Shown here: piece after piece, positions 1 through 7,375 of the stretch
Position numbering within the stretch: the first letter of the stretch is position 1
How the letters are laid out: each line of letters opens with the position of its first letter
Assembly: GCA_041586615.1 (NCBI GenBank)
Contig: JBFGZS010000008.1
Coordinates: 1 to 64,000 of the forward strand
From: Motiliproteus sp041586615
Lineage (GTDB): Bacteria; Pseudomonadota; Gammaproteobacteria; Pseudomonadales; Balneatricaceae
Direction of reading: 5' to 3'
DNA: 64,000 nucleotides
Program-made: the position numbers and the translations under genes
The notes under the pieces: generated by a model
Told to the model about the DNA's origin: nothing
What the model saw: the letters and a program-made list of their open reading frames with translations, nothing else
The model's database searches: none

Positions 1-71
1 CAGAAGTGAAACGATTCAGCGCCGATGGTAGTGTGGGGTTTCCCCATGTGAGAGTAGGTCATCGCCAAGCG
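1..71 (+). rRNA. rrf: 5S ribosomal RNA, 3' part
   Basis: The first 71 bases match the conserved 3' portion of gammaproteobacterial 5S rRNA: the CAGAAGTGAAACG segment, then GCCGATGGTAGTGTGGGG, the CCCCATGTGAGAGTAGG stretch and a closing CGCCAAGC that would pair with the missing 5' end. About 50 bases of the gene lie to the left of the window. An rRNA operon therefore ends here, and the following hairpin with a T-run is its terminator. The exact 3' end is uncertain by one or two bases. Confidence 0.95.
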
Positions 72-82
72 CCTATTAGAAG

Positions 83-113
83 AACCCCCAGCACGCTGTG
101 CTGGGGGTTTTTT
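83..113 (+). terminator. Rho-independent terminator of the rRNA operon
   Basis: A perfect 12-bp stem (AACCCCCAGCAC at 83-94 pairing with 98-109) closes a 3-base loop and runs directly into a T-tract. It starts 12 bases after the 5S end, the usual place for an rrn terminator. A second, imperfect hairpin (149-158 with 164-173, one mismatch) follows and may be a backup terminator. Confidence 0.93.
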
Positions 114-258
114 GCTTTCTGGCAAGGCGGTACAGAGAGACCACCTGACCCCCGTCGGCCTTGCCGTCGGGGGTTATTGCTTTCTGGATGGCCAGTACTC
201 TGTAGCACTTACAGCGCACTAGTACAGTGTATCCCTTAAATATTCTGATGCTGTTTCC

Positions 259-336
259 GTAGGTCGGGTTAGGCCAAAGGCCGTAACCCGACATGATGCC
301 GATATTGTCGGATTAGGCTGCGCTAATCCGACCTAC
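259..336. repeat. Palindromic repeat element (MITE/REP-like), two nested hairpins
   Basis: A 78-bp element has terminal inverted repeats GTAGGTCGG and CCGACCTAC and contains two hairpins: GTCGGGTTA with TAACCCGAC (263-271 / 284-292, with inner GGCC/GGCC) and GTCGGATTA with TAATCCGAC (307-315 / 324-332). Elements beginning GTAGGTCGG(A/G)TTA are, from general knowledge, common dispersed repeats in gammaproteobacterial genomes. The element sits between the 5S terminator and the 3' end of msrAB and is bracketed by a 23-bp direct repeat (201-223 and 349-371, 19 of 23 identical). Whether the direct repeats arose on insertion is an inference. Confidence 0.75.
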
Positions 337-366
337 AAGACACGAATATGTAGTCTTTACAGTGCA

Positions 367-1524
367 CTAGTTCTTAGCTGCACCTTCAAATAGCTCGGCA
401 TATTGACCGTAGCCCAATGCTGTCAGCTGATCTGCGGGTATAAACCGCAATGAGGCGGAGTTAATACAGTATCGGAGCCCCGTTGGTTTGGGACCGTCTT
501 TAAACACATGTCCTAGGTGTGAATCCGCATATTTGCTACGTAATTCTGTCCGTGGCCAGATGAGTTTGAAATCGGTTTTTTCAACAATGTATTCTGCATC
601 GAGGGGTTGGGTGAAGCTTGGCCAACCTGTTCCAGAAACAAATTTATCGGTTGAGGAAAATAGTGGCTCTCCGCTGACGATATCGACATAAATACCGGGT
701 TTTTTATTGTCCCAGTAGGCGTTTTTGAAGGGAGGTTCGGTACCTTCTTCCTGTGTCACTTGATATTGCAGGGGGGTAAGGTTCTCTTGCAGTACTTTTT
801 CTGTAGGCCTGGAGTAGCTTTTTTCTCCAGTGCCCCCCATTTTTTTCATGCGGCCTTTTTCTGCGTCCTGTTGCCAGACTTTCTCTAGAAACTGATCGCG
901 ACCCGAGTTGTAGCGATAGTAGTTATAGCGAATCGGGTTGTTTTTGTAGTAATCCTGATGGTACTCCTCGGCGGTGTAGAACGTGCCTGCCTGTTCTATT
1001 TCAGTTGCAAGTGGTCGTTTAAAGCGGTTCGAGTCCTCCAATGTTTGCAGCGCTACTTTAGCGGCCATTTTCTGTTGTTCATTCAAGTAGTACACCCCGG
1101 GTCGATATTGTTTACCGCGATCGACAAATTGGCCATTGGCATCGGTAGGATCCATGGTTTTCAAAAAGTGACTCAATAACTCACTGTAGCTGATTTTAGT
1201 CGGATCGTAGAAAACTTTAACCGCTTCCGTATGTCCGGTGCTGCCGGAAGACACTTGCTTGTAGGTCGGCATGTCGACGTGGCCGCCGATATACCCAGAG
1301 ATGACCTCTCTAACGCCCGGAAGTTTTTCAAGGTCTGATTCGACACACCAGAAGCAGCCACCGGCGAGTATGGCTGTTTCTTCGTTCATGGGTGTTTCCA
1401 TTCCCATGCTTTGTTGTGCGGAAGGCGTTGGCTTATCCGCAGCCATCAGGGCAGGCCCCGTTACGTGTAAGATTCCGACACTGACAAAAAGTGCGAAGGC
1501 GAGTTTCGGCATAGTGTGTTTCAT
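367..1524 (-). CDS. msrAB: Periplasmic peptide methionine sulfoxide reductase MsrA-MsrB fusion
   Basis: This enzyme repairs oxidised methionine in proteins; MsrA handles the S- and MsrB the R-sulfoxide. The 385-residue product has a hydrophobic signal sequence (about 7-28). An MsrA domain follows with the GGCFWC motif (catalytic Cys57). The C-terminal MsrB domain holds catalytic Cys353 in RYCINSASLRF. MsrB lacks the CxxC zinc pairs: the region reads GIYVDIVSGEPLF, as in the zinc-free PilB-type enzymes. The start is ATG 1524, preceded by GAGGG; an in-frame codon at 1584 would put 20 unlikely residues before the signal peptide. No thioredoxin-like N-terminal domain is present, so electrons must come from another periplasmic reductant. 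The gene is divergent from the spondin-domain gene. Family assignment is secure; export is inferred from the signal sequence. Confidence 0.95.
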   Translation of the reverse strand: MKHTMPKLAFALFVSVGILHVTGPALMAADKPTPSAQQSMGMETPMNEETAILAGGCFWCVESDLEKLPGVREVISGYIGGHVDMPTYKQVSSGSTGHTEAVKVFYDPTKISYSELLSHFLKTMDPTDANGQFVDRGKQYRPGVYYLNEQQKMAAKVALQTLEDSNRFKRPLATEIEQAGTFYTAEEYHQDYYKNNPIRYNYYRYNSGRDQFLEKVWQQDAEKGRMKKMGGTGEKSYSRPTEKVLQENLTPLQYQVTQEEGTEPPFKNAYWDNKKPGIYVDIVSGEPLFSSTDKFVSGTGWPSFTQPLDAEYIVEKTDFKLIWPRTELRSKYADSHLGHVFKDGPKPTGLRYCINSASLRFIPADQLTALGYGQYAELFEGAAKN

Positions 1525-1763
1525 GTTAATACCCTCGGGGTTCAGGTGGGTTGCACAGAGTTTGTTGTTCGCTGGTGTTACCACTCTGACTCACTTTTTT
1601 CAGTTTCAATACAGAGTTTTCTGCAGTGTTAACAAATAAGAACCTGTCGTGATGAACTTGTGATATTTGCGTGACCCTAACGACATTTCTCACTCCTAAC
1701 CTTATCTATGTTCCACCAATAATGATGAAAAGCAAATCTTGCTTATGGATAAGGTGCAATAAA

Positions 1764-2474
1764 ATGAAAAACGTTCTTAACACAGCAGCTCTTACCGCTC
1801 TACTTCCAGCGGTGCTTGCTGCACCGTTAGCTCAGGCGCGCTCAGTCGATGTTGAAATTACCAATTTGACCAGTGCGTTATTTTTCACTCCACTGCTGGT
1901 GACTGCGCACCAGGCGGGGTTGGATTTCTTTGAGACGGGACAGCCTGCTTCCATGCCGCTTCAGGCAATGGCGGAAGGGGGCGATATATCGGGGCTATCT
2001 CAACTGGCTATGGAGGCTGGCGCTAGTCATGCGGTTAATCCGGCAGCGGGTCTGCTCGCTCCGGGTCAACAGGTCCTGGTTACCGGGCTCGATATCGACC
2101 ATCGATACATGCTGTCAGTCGTTGCCATGTTACTGCCGACGAATGATGCTTTTCTCGGTTTAGACAGCTGGAAAATCCCCAAAAAACATGGTCGCTATAC
2201 ACTCTACCTCAATGCTTATGATGCCGGTACCGAGATCAATGATGAGGTCATTACCGGAGGGGGGGCCCCGGGTGTGGCGGGTATTCCTGCGGATCCCGGT
2301 GGGTATGCCGGTACCGGGGCAATGGGGGTTACTCTACATGAGCCTAATGCGACCGTACATATCCATCGCGGTAATGTCGGTGATTTGAATCCGGTTGGCG
2401 GCCCTAGTGACCTTGATGCGGGTGTACATCGCTGGCTTAATCCTGTCGCCAAGGTTGTTGTTAGCGTTCACTAA
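1764..2474 (+). CDS. Exported spondin-domain protein
   Basis: This 236-residue protein has a cleavable-looking signal peptide (MKNVLNTAALTALLPAVLAA...AQA, cut near residue 24). The mature part resembles the bacterial spondin_N family: VDVEITNLTSALFFTPLLVTAH at the N-terminus, then a second half with alternating strands ending in HRWLNPVAKVVVSV. Spondin domains are extracellular adhesion-type folds; the bacterial members have no established biochemical role. The start is ATG 1764 with AAGGTG seven bases upstream; the frame is open further upstream but without a plausible signal sequence. It lies 158 bp before a response regulator-histidine kinase pair on the same strand. A link to that pair (target or partner) is possible but not shown. 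A long-loop CGAGGGG/CCCCTCG pairing (2487-2529) separates them. Confidence 0.75.
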   Translation: MKNVLNTAALTALLPAVLAAPLAQARSVDVEITNLTSALFFTPLLVTAHQAGLDFFETGQPASMPLQAMAEGGDISGLSQLAMEAGASHAVNPAAGLLAPGQQVLVTGLDIDHRYMLSVVAMLLPTNDAFLGLDSWKIPKKHGRYTLYLNAYDAGTEINDEVITGGGAPGVAGIPADPGGYAGTGAMGVTLHEPNATVHIHRGNVGDLNPVGGPSDLDAGVHRWLNPVAKVVVSVH

Positions 2475-2632
2475 ATGCTGAAACAGCGAGGGGAAGGGCG
2501 AACCGCTCCTTATTGGATTTTACCCCTCGCGTGTTTCGTGCTCTACTCGATGAGCGACCTTTCCTTTACGTTGTTTTCGTAATCACAGGGAGGCACCGTG
2601 CTTGAGGCGAATGGAGGAGGCTCGATATCGCA

Positions 2633-3334
2633 GTGACTAAGCAACATATTCTCGTCATAGAAGATGATAACGATATTCGTCAGCTGTTGAGCATGAATCT
2701 TGCTGATCTGTACCATGACGTCACCTGCTGCGAGGAGGGTATGCAAGGCCTGGCCATGGCCGCGTCGGGCAGTTACGATCTTGTGGTTTTGGATCTCATG
2801 TTACCGGGGCTGGATGGTCTTGAACTCTGTCGCCGCCTCCGTGCAGCGGCTAACCCCATTCCTATACTTATGCTTACCGCGCGGGATTGCGAGGCAGACC
2901 GGGTTGTCGGTCTTGAATTGGGTGCCGACGATTACCTAACCAAGCCCTTTGGGATCAGAGAGCTGCAGGCTCGGGTTAAGGCGTTGCTTCGCCGAGTGGA
3001 GATGCAGAGCCAGCAAACCGAGTTGTTCGCAGAACAATTAAGCTTTCCCGGATTGTTAATTGATGTTGCTCGCCGTTTGGTTGAGCTAAACGGCAGTAGC
3101 GTAGAGTTAACGGGCACGGAGTTTGACCTCTTGTTGTATCTCGCCCGCCACCCTGGTGTTGTTTTTAGCCGGACTCAGTTGCTCGATGCCGTGTGGGGCT
3201 ATAAACATAGTGGCTACGAACATACGGTCAATTCGCATATCAACCGCTTGCGCACCAAATTGGAAGCAGACCCTTCTCATCCGCGCTTTGTACTGACGGT
3301 ATGGGGCGTCGGGTATAAATTTGCCGATGCTTAG
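2633..3334 (+). CDS. OmpR-family response regulator
   Basis: A 233-residue two-component response regulator. The receiver domain (about 5-118) shows the acidic pair D11/D12, the phosphoacceptor D54 in VVLDLMLPGLDG, and the YLTKPFG lysine. The C-terminal winged-helix DNA-binding domain (about 135-230) has the OmpR/PhoB-type ending VLTVWGVGYKF. The start is GTG at 2633 with GGAGGAGG at 2613-2620; an ATG at 2611 runs into a stop. The downstream kinase starts inside its stop codon (ATGCTTAG), so the two are translationally coupled and form a cognate pair. The signal and targets cannot be read from sequence. Confidence 0.93.
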   Translation: MTKQHILVIEDDNDIRQLLSMNLADLYHDVTCCEEGMQGLAMAASGSYDLVVLDLMLPGLDGLELCRRLRAAANPIPILMLTARDCEADRVVGLELGADDYLTKPFGIRELQARVKALLRRVEMQSQQTELFAEQLSFPGLLIDVARRLVELNGSSVELTGTEFDLLLYLARHPGVVFSRTQLLDAVWGYKHSGYEHTVNSHINRLRTKLEADPSHPRFVLTVWGVGYKFADA

Positions 3335-4868
3335 ACGATTCAGTTCATTTTACAGCAAGTTATCCCTCGCGCTGATTGCGAGCTTCCTACTCGTTGCCTT
3401 GATGCTCTTGCTATTCGCTCAGAAGGTCACGCAGGACTATCAGTACGAAGTCGCGCAGAAACTGCACATGCAGCTTGCCGCGCAGCTGGTTAACGAAAAA
3501 CGGTTTGTGCAGCAAGGCCAGATTGACCACGCAGAGTTACGGCGCTCATTTCATGACATGATGATTCTGGGACCCAGTTTTGAATTTTACCTCTTGAGCC
3601 CACAAGGGAATGTGGTTACCTACTCGGCGGATCCTGCTCAGATTCAGCGCGCCAAGGTCAACCTGGTGCCGATCCGCGCATTTTTATCCGAATCTGACAT
3701 GCTGCCTATTTTGGGGCAGGACCCGCGCTCCCTAGATAGGGAGAAAATATTTTCTGTCGCTGAAATCCGTGAGGATCATGTCTTACGCGGCTATCTCTAC
3801 ATCATTATCGGTGGCGAAGCTTACGACGATGTGACCGATCTGTTGCAGCAGAGCCATATCATCTCTCTCGGGTTCTGGGGGCTGGCAGCAGGTTTATTGT
3901 TTGGATTGATAGCGTTGCTGCTGTTATTTTTTCTGATGACCCGGCCGCTTCGACGCCTATCTCGGGATATGGCACGTTTCAGGGCGCAAGGTTTTGGCTC
4001 CGAAGGTGTTTTACTCAGTGATTGGGACCCTCATTCGAACAATGAAATCCACCGATTGGGCACGAGTTTCCATGCACTGGCGCACGAACTTACCCGGCAA
4101 TATCGTCAGGTTAAGGATAGCGACACTCTTCGACGCGAATTAATCTCCTATGTTTCTCACGACCTGCGAACGCCTTTAGCCTCTTTGCAGGGCTACCTGG
4201 AAACCTGGCAGCTTAAACGTCACGCTATTAGCGCAGAGGACGGGGCTGCACTGATTGATGTGGCGGGTAAGAACGCAAAGCAGATCGGTGTGTTGGTCGA
4301 GCAGCTTTTTGAGCTGGCTTATCTGGATGGCGATGATGTTAGCCTCGTGATCGAACCGGTGGCCGTTGCTGAATTGGCGCAGGACGTACTGCAAAAATTG
4401 GCGCTGTTTGCCGATGATCGGCAGGTAAGTCTGCGTCTGGAACCTAAGGACCCGGCACTGCGGGTTATGGCTGATATAGAGAAACTTGAACGGGTATTGA
4501 CCAACCTGGTCGACAACGCGATTCGACACACCGATGCCGGCGGCGACGTGCAGATTAGCTTAACCCCGCTGGACGACAACCTGCAGGTTATCGTTGCCGA
4601 TACCGGTTGTGGTATCGATCCTGGCGATTTACCCCGGTTGTTTGATGCACATTTTCGCGCTCGTAACAGTGTTAAAGGTCCGACAGGCAACAGTGGGCTT
4701 GGATTGGCCATCGTACGCCGGATACTGCAACTGCACGGTAGCGATATTTCGGTCACCAGTACGTTACTACAAGGGAGCCAGTTTTGTTTTTCTCTGCCCT
4801 GCATGCAGACTGTGCAGCCAGACCTTAATTTAGCAGCGCGTCAATCGCCGACAAGCGTGGATCGCTAA
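3327..4868 (+). CDS. Sensor histidine kinase
   Basis: A 513-residue membrane kinase, partner of the upstream OmpR-type regulator. Transmembrane helices lie near residues 12-31 and 180-203, enclosing a periplasmic sensor of about 150 residues with no recognisable named domain. HAMP follows, then HisKA with H278 in SYVSHDLRTPL. The ATPase domain has an N-box NLVDNAIRHT, a G1 box DTGCGI and a G2 box GNSGLGLAI. The ATG at 3327 overlaps the regulator stop; the TTG two codons earlier is less likely. Its 3' end overlaps the convergent chaC gene by 44 bases, so transcripts of the two genes are complementary at their ends. The architecture resembles BaeS/RstB-type kinases. Confidence 0.93.
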   Translation: MLRRFSSFYSKLSLALIASFLLVALMLLLFAQKVTQDYQYEVAQKLHMQLAAQLVNEKRFVQQGQIDHAELRRSFHDMMILGPSFEFYLLSPQGNVVTYSADPAQIQRAKVNLVPIRAFLSESDMLPILGQDPRSLDREKIFSVAEIREDHVLRGYLYIIIGGEAYDDVTDLLQQSHIISLGFWGLAAGLLFGLIALLLLFFLMTRPLRRLSRDMARFRAQGFGSEGVLLSDWDPHSNNEIHRLGTSFHALAHELTRQYRQVKDSDTLRRELISYVSHDLRTPLASLQGYLETWQLKRHAISAEDGAALIDVAGKNAKQIGVLVEQLFELAYLDGDDVSLVIEPVAVAELAQDVLQKLALFADDRQVSLRLEPKDPALRVMADIEKLERVLTNLVDNAIRHTDAGGDVQISLTPLDDNLQVIVADTGCGIDPGDLPRLFDAHFRARNSVKGPTGNSGLGLAIVRRILQLHGSDISVTSTLLQGSQFCFSLPCMQTVQPDLNLAARQSPTSVDR

Positions 4869-5451
4869 TACCCAGTTGATTGAGGTGTTGCAGCGTATTG
4901 CTCAGGTATTCGCGGGCAGGGCCACTGATCCCCTGCGCGTGGCGAATAACCTGCGCGGACTCTTCCGCGGATACGTTCCCCGCATACTGAGGGTGCGCCC
5001 GGTCGACGGTAAATGTCAGCCCGGTTTGTGGAGCCGAACGGCCTTCTAGGTGCAGCTTGATAAGTTGCGCCCGATAAACCGTCGTCGGCATCTCGCGTGC
5101 GTACAGATACTCCACGACGGCTTGTTTGTGTGCTTCGGGAACCCTAAAGGCACGCCCCCGGCAAGATCCCCCCTGATCGAGTCCTAATACCATGCCCGGC
5201 TGGTCATCGGTTCCCCGGTGGACCTTGGACCAGACGCATAGTGCGCGGTGATAACCGTAGAGTTGTGCCCGGCAACAGCGGGTAAAGTCAAAGCCCGGAT
5301 TCCACATGAGGGAGCCGTAGCCGAACACCCATAAATCACCGGCAGGCAGGGTCGGGCAGATCGCATCATCATGCATCGTTAGCGCCCTATGGGCGGTCGT
5401 TTGATGTTGCAGATTGCTGTGGCGTGGCGCCGTAAAAGTCGCTGTTTTCAT
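4825..5451 (-). CDS. chaC: ChaC-family gamma-glutamylcyclotransferase
   Basis: ChaC-type enzymes cleave glutathione to 5-oxoproline and Cys-Gly in the cytoplasm. The 208-residue protein carries the family signature VFGYGSLMWNPGF near residue 43, followed by the typical YGYHRALCVWS and LDQGGSCRGRAFRVP segments and a C-terminal YLSNTLQHLNQLGI helix. The first in-frame ATG (5451) is used here. A second ATG at 5376 (MHDDAICPTLPAGDLWVF) is closer to where family members begin, and neither has a strong ribosome-binding site, so the true N-terminus may be 25 residues shorter. It converges on the histidine kinase gene with a 44-bp overlap. Confidence 0.9.
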   Translation of the reverse strand: MKTATFTAPRHSNLQHQTTAHRALTMHDDAICPTLPAGDLWVFGYGSLMWNPGFDFTRCCRAQLYGYHRALCVWSKVHRGTDDQPGMVLGLDQGGSCRGRAFRVPEAHKQAVVEYLYAREMPTTVYRAQLIKLHLEGRSAPQTGLTFTVDRAHPQYAGNVSAEESAQVIRHAQGISGPAREYLSNTLQHLNQLGISDPRLSAIDALLN

Positions 5452-5670
5452 TGTTTACCCATGCAAGCCTGGCTCAGGGTGGATACAGGCCCTCGTCTCG
5501 ATGGAAGAGGGGACACGCGTTAATCGCTGGCGCTGTGCGTTCGCTTTGAGGCCTGCTGCTTTTTTGGCCGGCGGCCCTCATGACAATGCAGGCGCCTAGA
5601 AATAGAGTCCCTCTTATGCTGCCTGCCATGATACATTTCTATGCACATGCTTGTCTTATGGAGAACCGTC

Positions 5671-6294
5671 ATGACCAGCCATTTCTTTGCCTATATCGAT
5701 AAATTACGCTGGGTTTTACGCTGGGGACTTAAACGCAACACCGTGCCAGAAAATGTTAAAGAACACAGTTGGGATGTGGCAACTATCGTCCACGCCTTAG
5801 CGCTGATTAGGAATCGGGTATTTGATGGCGATGTGGATGTGAACGCCGTCGTAGTCGGCGCGTTATACCATGATGCGGTTGAAGCGGTCTGCTCGGATGT
5901 CATCACTCCGGTTAAGTATCATTCCAGTGCTATCCGTAATGCGTTTAAAGATATCGAGCGCACCGCAGAACGGGAGCTGCTGCGTATGCTGCCCAGCGAG
6001 TTACAGGATGATTTCGCGACGGTGCTGCTTGAAGATGAACTGCCCCAAGAGCATCGTGAGTTGATCAAAATGGCGGATACCATTTCTGCCTATCTGAAAT
6101 GTCAGATGGAATTGAAAAACGGTAACAGCGAGTTCTCCAAAGCGGCAGAGCAGATTGGTAATCGTTTGAAGAGTTACCAGGTACCTGAGATTGAGTATTT
6201 TCTGTCGGTCTTTGCCCCTAGTTATGATCTGACCCTGGATGAATTACTGTTGCCTGGCGTGGATACGGCGCCGTCGATATCTGGCGGTCGCTAA
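5671..6294 (+). CDS. yfbR: YfbR-like HD-domain 5'-deoxynucleotidase
   Basis: This enzyme hydrolyses deoxynucleoside 5'-monophosphates in the cytoplasm. The 207-residue product matches YfbR throughout: FFAYIDKLRWVLRWGLKRNT at the start, metal-binding H32 in VKEHSWDVA, the H67-D68 pair in LYHDAVEA, and a late Asp in KMADTISAYLKC. The start is ATG 5671, with TGGAGA at good spacing. Two upstream in-frame ATGs (5641, 5647) would add ten residues not found in the family. It stands alone, 86 bp before tpm. Length and motifs agree with the E. coli enzyme. Confidence 0.93.
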   Translation: MTSHFFAYIDKLRWVLRWGLKRNTVPENVKEHSWDVATIVHALALIRNRVFDGDVDVNAVVVGALYHDAVEAVCSDVITPVKYHSSAIRNAFKDIERTAERELLRMLPSELQDDFATVLLEDELPQEHRELIKMADTISAYLKCQMELKNGNSEFSKAAEQIGNRLKSYQVPEIEYFLSVFAPSYDLTLDELLLPGVDTAPSISGGR

Positions 6295-6379
6295 TTCAGG
6301 CCGTTGCCGGGCGGGCATGTTCCCGTGGTTGGGGCTGTTGTGTGTGTTGGTTGGCGTTGAATAAACGGAGGGGGTAAGA

Positions 6380-7045
6380 ATGGAGACCGAGTTTTGGCAT
6401 AACAAATGGCATAAAAATGAGATCGGATTTCATCAGCAGGCGGTCAACCCGCTATTACAGCAGCATTGGCCGGCTGTCGCCGCTGGAGGGCGGGTGCTGG
6501 TGCCTATGTGCGGTAAAAGCCTGGATATGCTCTGGCTGCGCGAACGGGGCCTGAATGTCGTTGGGATTGAGTTGAGCGAAAAAGCGGTAGCTGCGTTTTT
6601 TGCCGAGAACGGTCTGCAACCGGTCATAGAAACGCGTGGAGAGCACCAATGGTGGCGCGTTGATGGCCTGGCCCTGATCTGCGGTGATTTTTTTACAGTC
6701 ACTCAACAGATGATCGGCCCCGTGCAGGCGATCTACGATCGTGCGGCTCTCATCGCGCTGCCAGAATCGATGCGGGTGGCCTACGTTGAGCACCTTCAGC
6801 ATCTGGTTCCCGGCGGTGCGCAGACGCTATTGCTGACCCTGCAGTATCCACCCGGCACCCGCAAAGGTCCGCCGTTTTCGGTGTACGAGGCTGACGTCCG
6901 TCGCCTTTATGAGCCCCGCTACCAGGTCACGTTAAAAGACCATATCGACGGCAAGAAAAGCCATCCTGGGCTGGTGACGGCCGGGGTCAATGAACTTACC
7001 GACGATATTTTTCTGTTACAGCCTCGCGCGTCGAAGATGCCCTGA
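6380..7045 (+). CDS. tpm: Thiopurine S-methyltransferase
   Basis: A 221-residue SAM-dependent methyltransferase of the bacterial thiopurine/tellurite methyltransferase (TPMT) family. It begins with the characteristic METEFWHNKWHKNEIGFHQ block, followed by the SAM-binding loop VLVPMCGKSLDMLWL and the acidic strand end VVGIELSE. A later IYDRAALIALPESMR segment is also typical. GGAGGG precedes the ATG. Known substrates of the family are thiopurines and oxidised selenium or tellurium compounds; the natural substrate is uncertain. A perfect 13-bp hairpin follows the stop. Confidence 0.93.
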   Translation: METEFWHNKWHKNEIGFHQQAVNPLLQQHWPAVAAGGRVLVPMCGKSLDMLWLRERGLNVVGIELSEKAVAAFFAENGLQPVIETRGEHQWWRVDGLALICGDFFTVTQQMIGPVQAIYDRAALIALPESMRVAYVEHLQHLVPGGAQTLLLTLQYPPGTRKGPPFSVYEADVRRLYEPRYQVTLKDHIDGKKSHPGLVTAGVNELTDDIFLLQPRASKMP

Positions 7046-7065
7046 GCACGCCAACGGCGCTGTTT

Positions 7066-7100
7066 AAGCGTTGAGTTGTGCAGGGCGCAACTCAACGCTT
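7066..7100 (+). terminator. Strong hairpin downstream of tpm (possible terminator)
   Basis: AAGCGTTGAGTTG (7066-7078) pairs perfectly with 7088-7100 around a 9-base loop. It starts 20 bases after the tpm stop codon. No clear T-run follows, so termination is plausible but not certain; it may instead protect the 3' end of the mRNA. Confidence 0.45.
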
Positions 7101-7375
7101 TGACGCTATCGTCTTTGATGCGCGCATACCCCGCGCTTCTGAGCACCGGGCACGCTTTCGCGTTTATAAACCGATGGGACCCGGTTGTCGGGTTACCGGC
7201 TACCTTGCGTTGCTTCTCGCCTCCGGCATTCGAGCAGCTATGCTTGCTGTAGATGGAAGGCTCATTTTGCTCTCCAGCCCTGTTTTCCAAGCCTGTTCTC
7301 CAACGTGGTTCTTAACGCTGTTCTTAACTGCGACGGTGCAGGCAATTTTCCTGCGAGGAATGACGATGATCTGTA
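7101..7375 (+). other. Intergenic region upstream of cti
   Basis: No convincing gene is seen. An open frame at 7078-7383 has no family resemblance or ribosome-binding site. The stretch TGGGACCCGGTTGTCGGGTTACCGG contains short self-complementary pieces (CCGGTTGTCGGGTTACCGG region), without a T-run. A GAGGA about 19 bases before the cti ATG is the only purine-rich ribosome-binding candidate. The cti promoter must lie here but no clear -35/-10 pair can be assigned. Confidence 0.4.
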
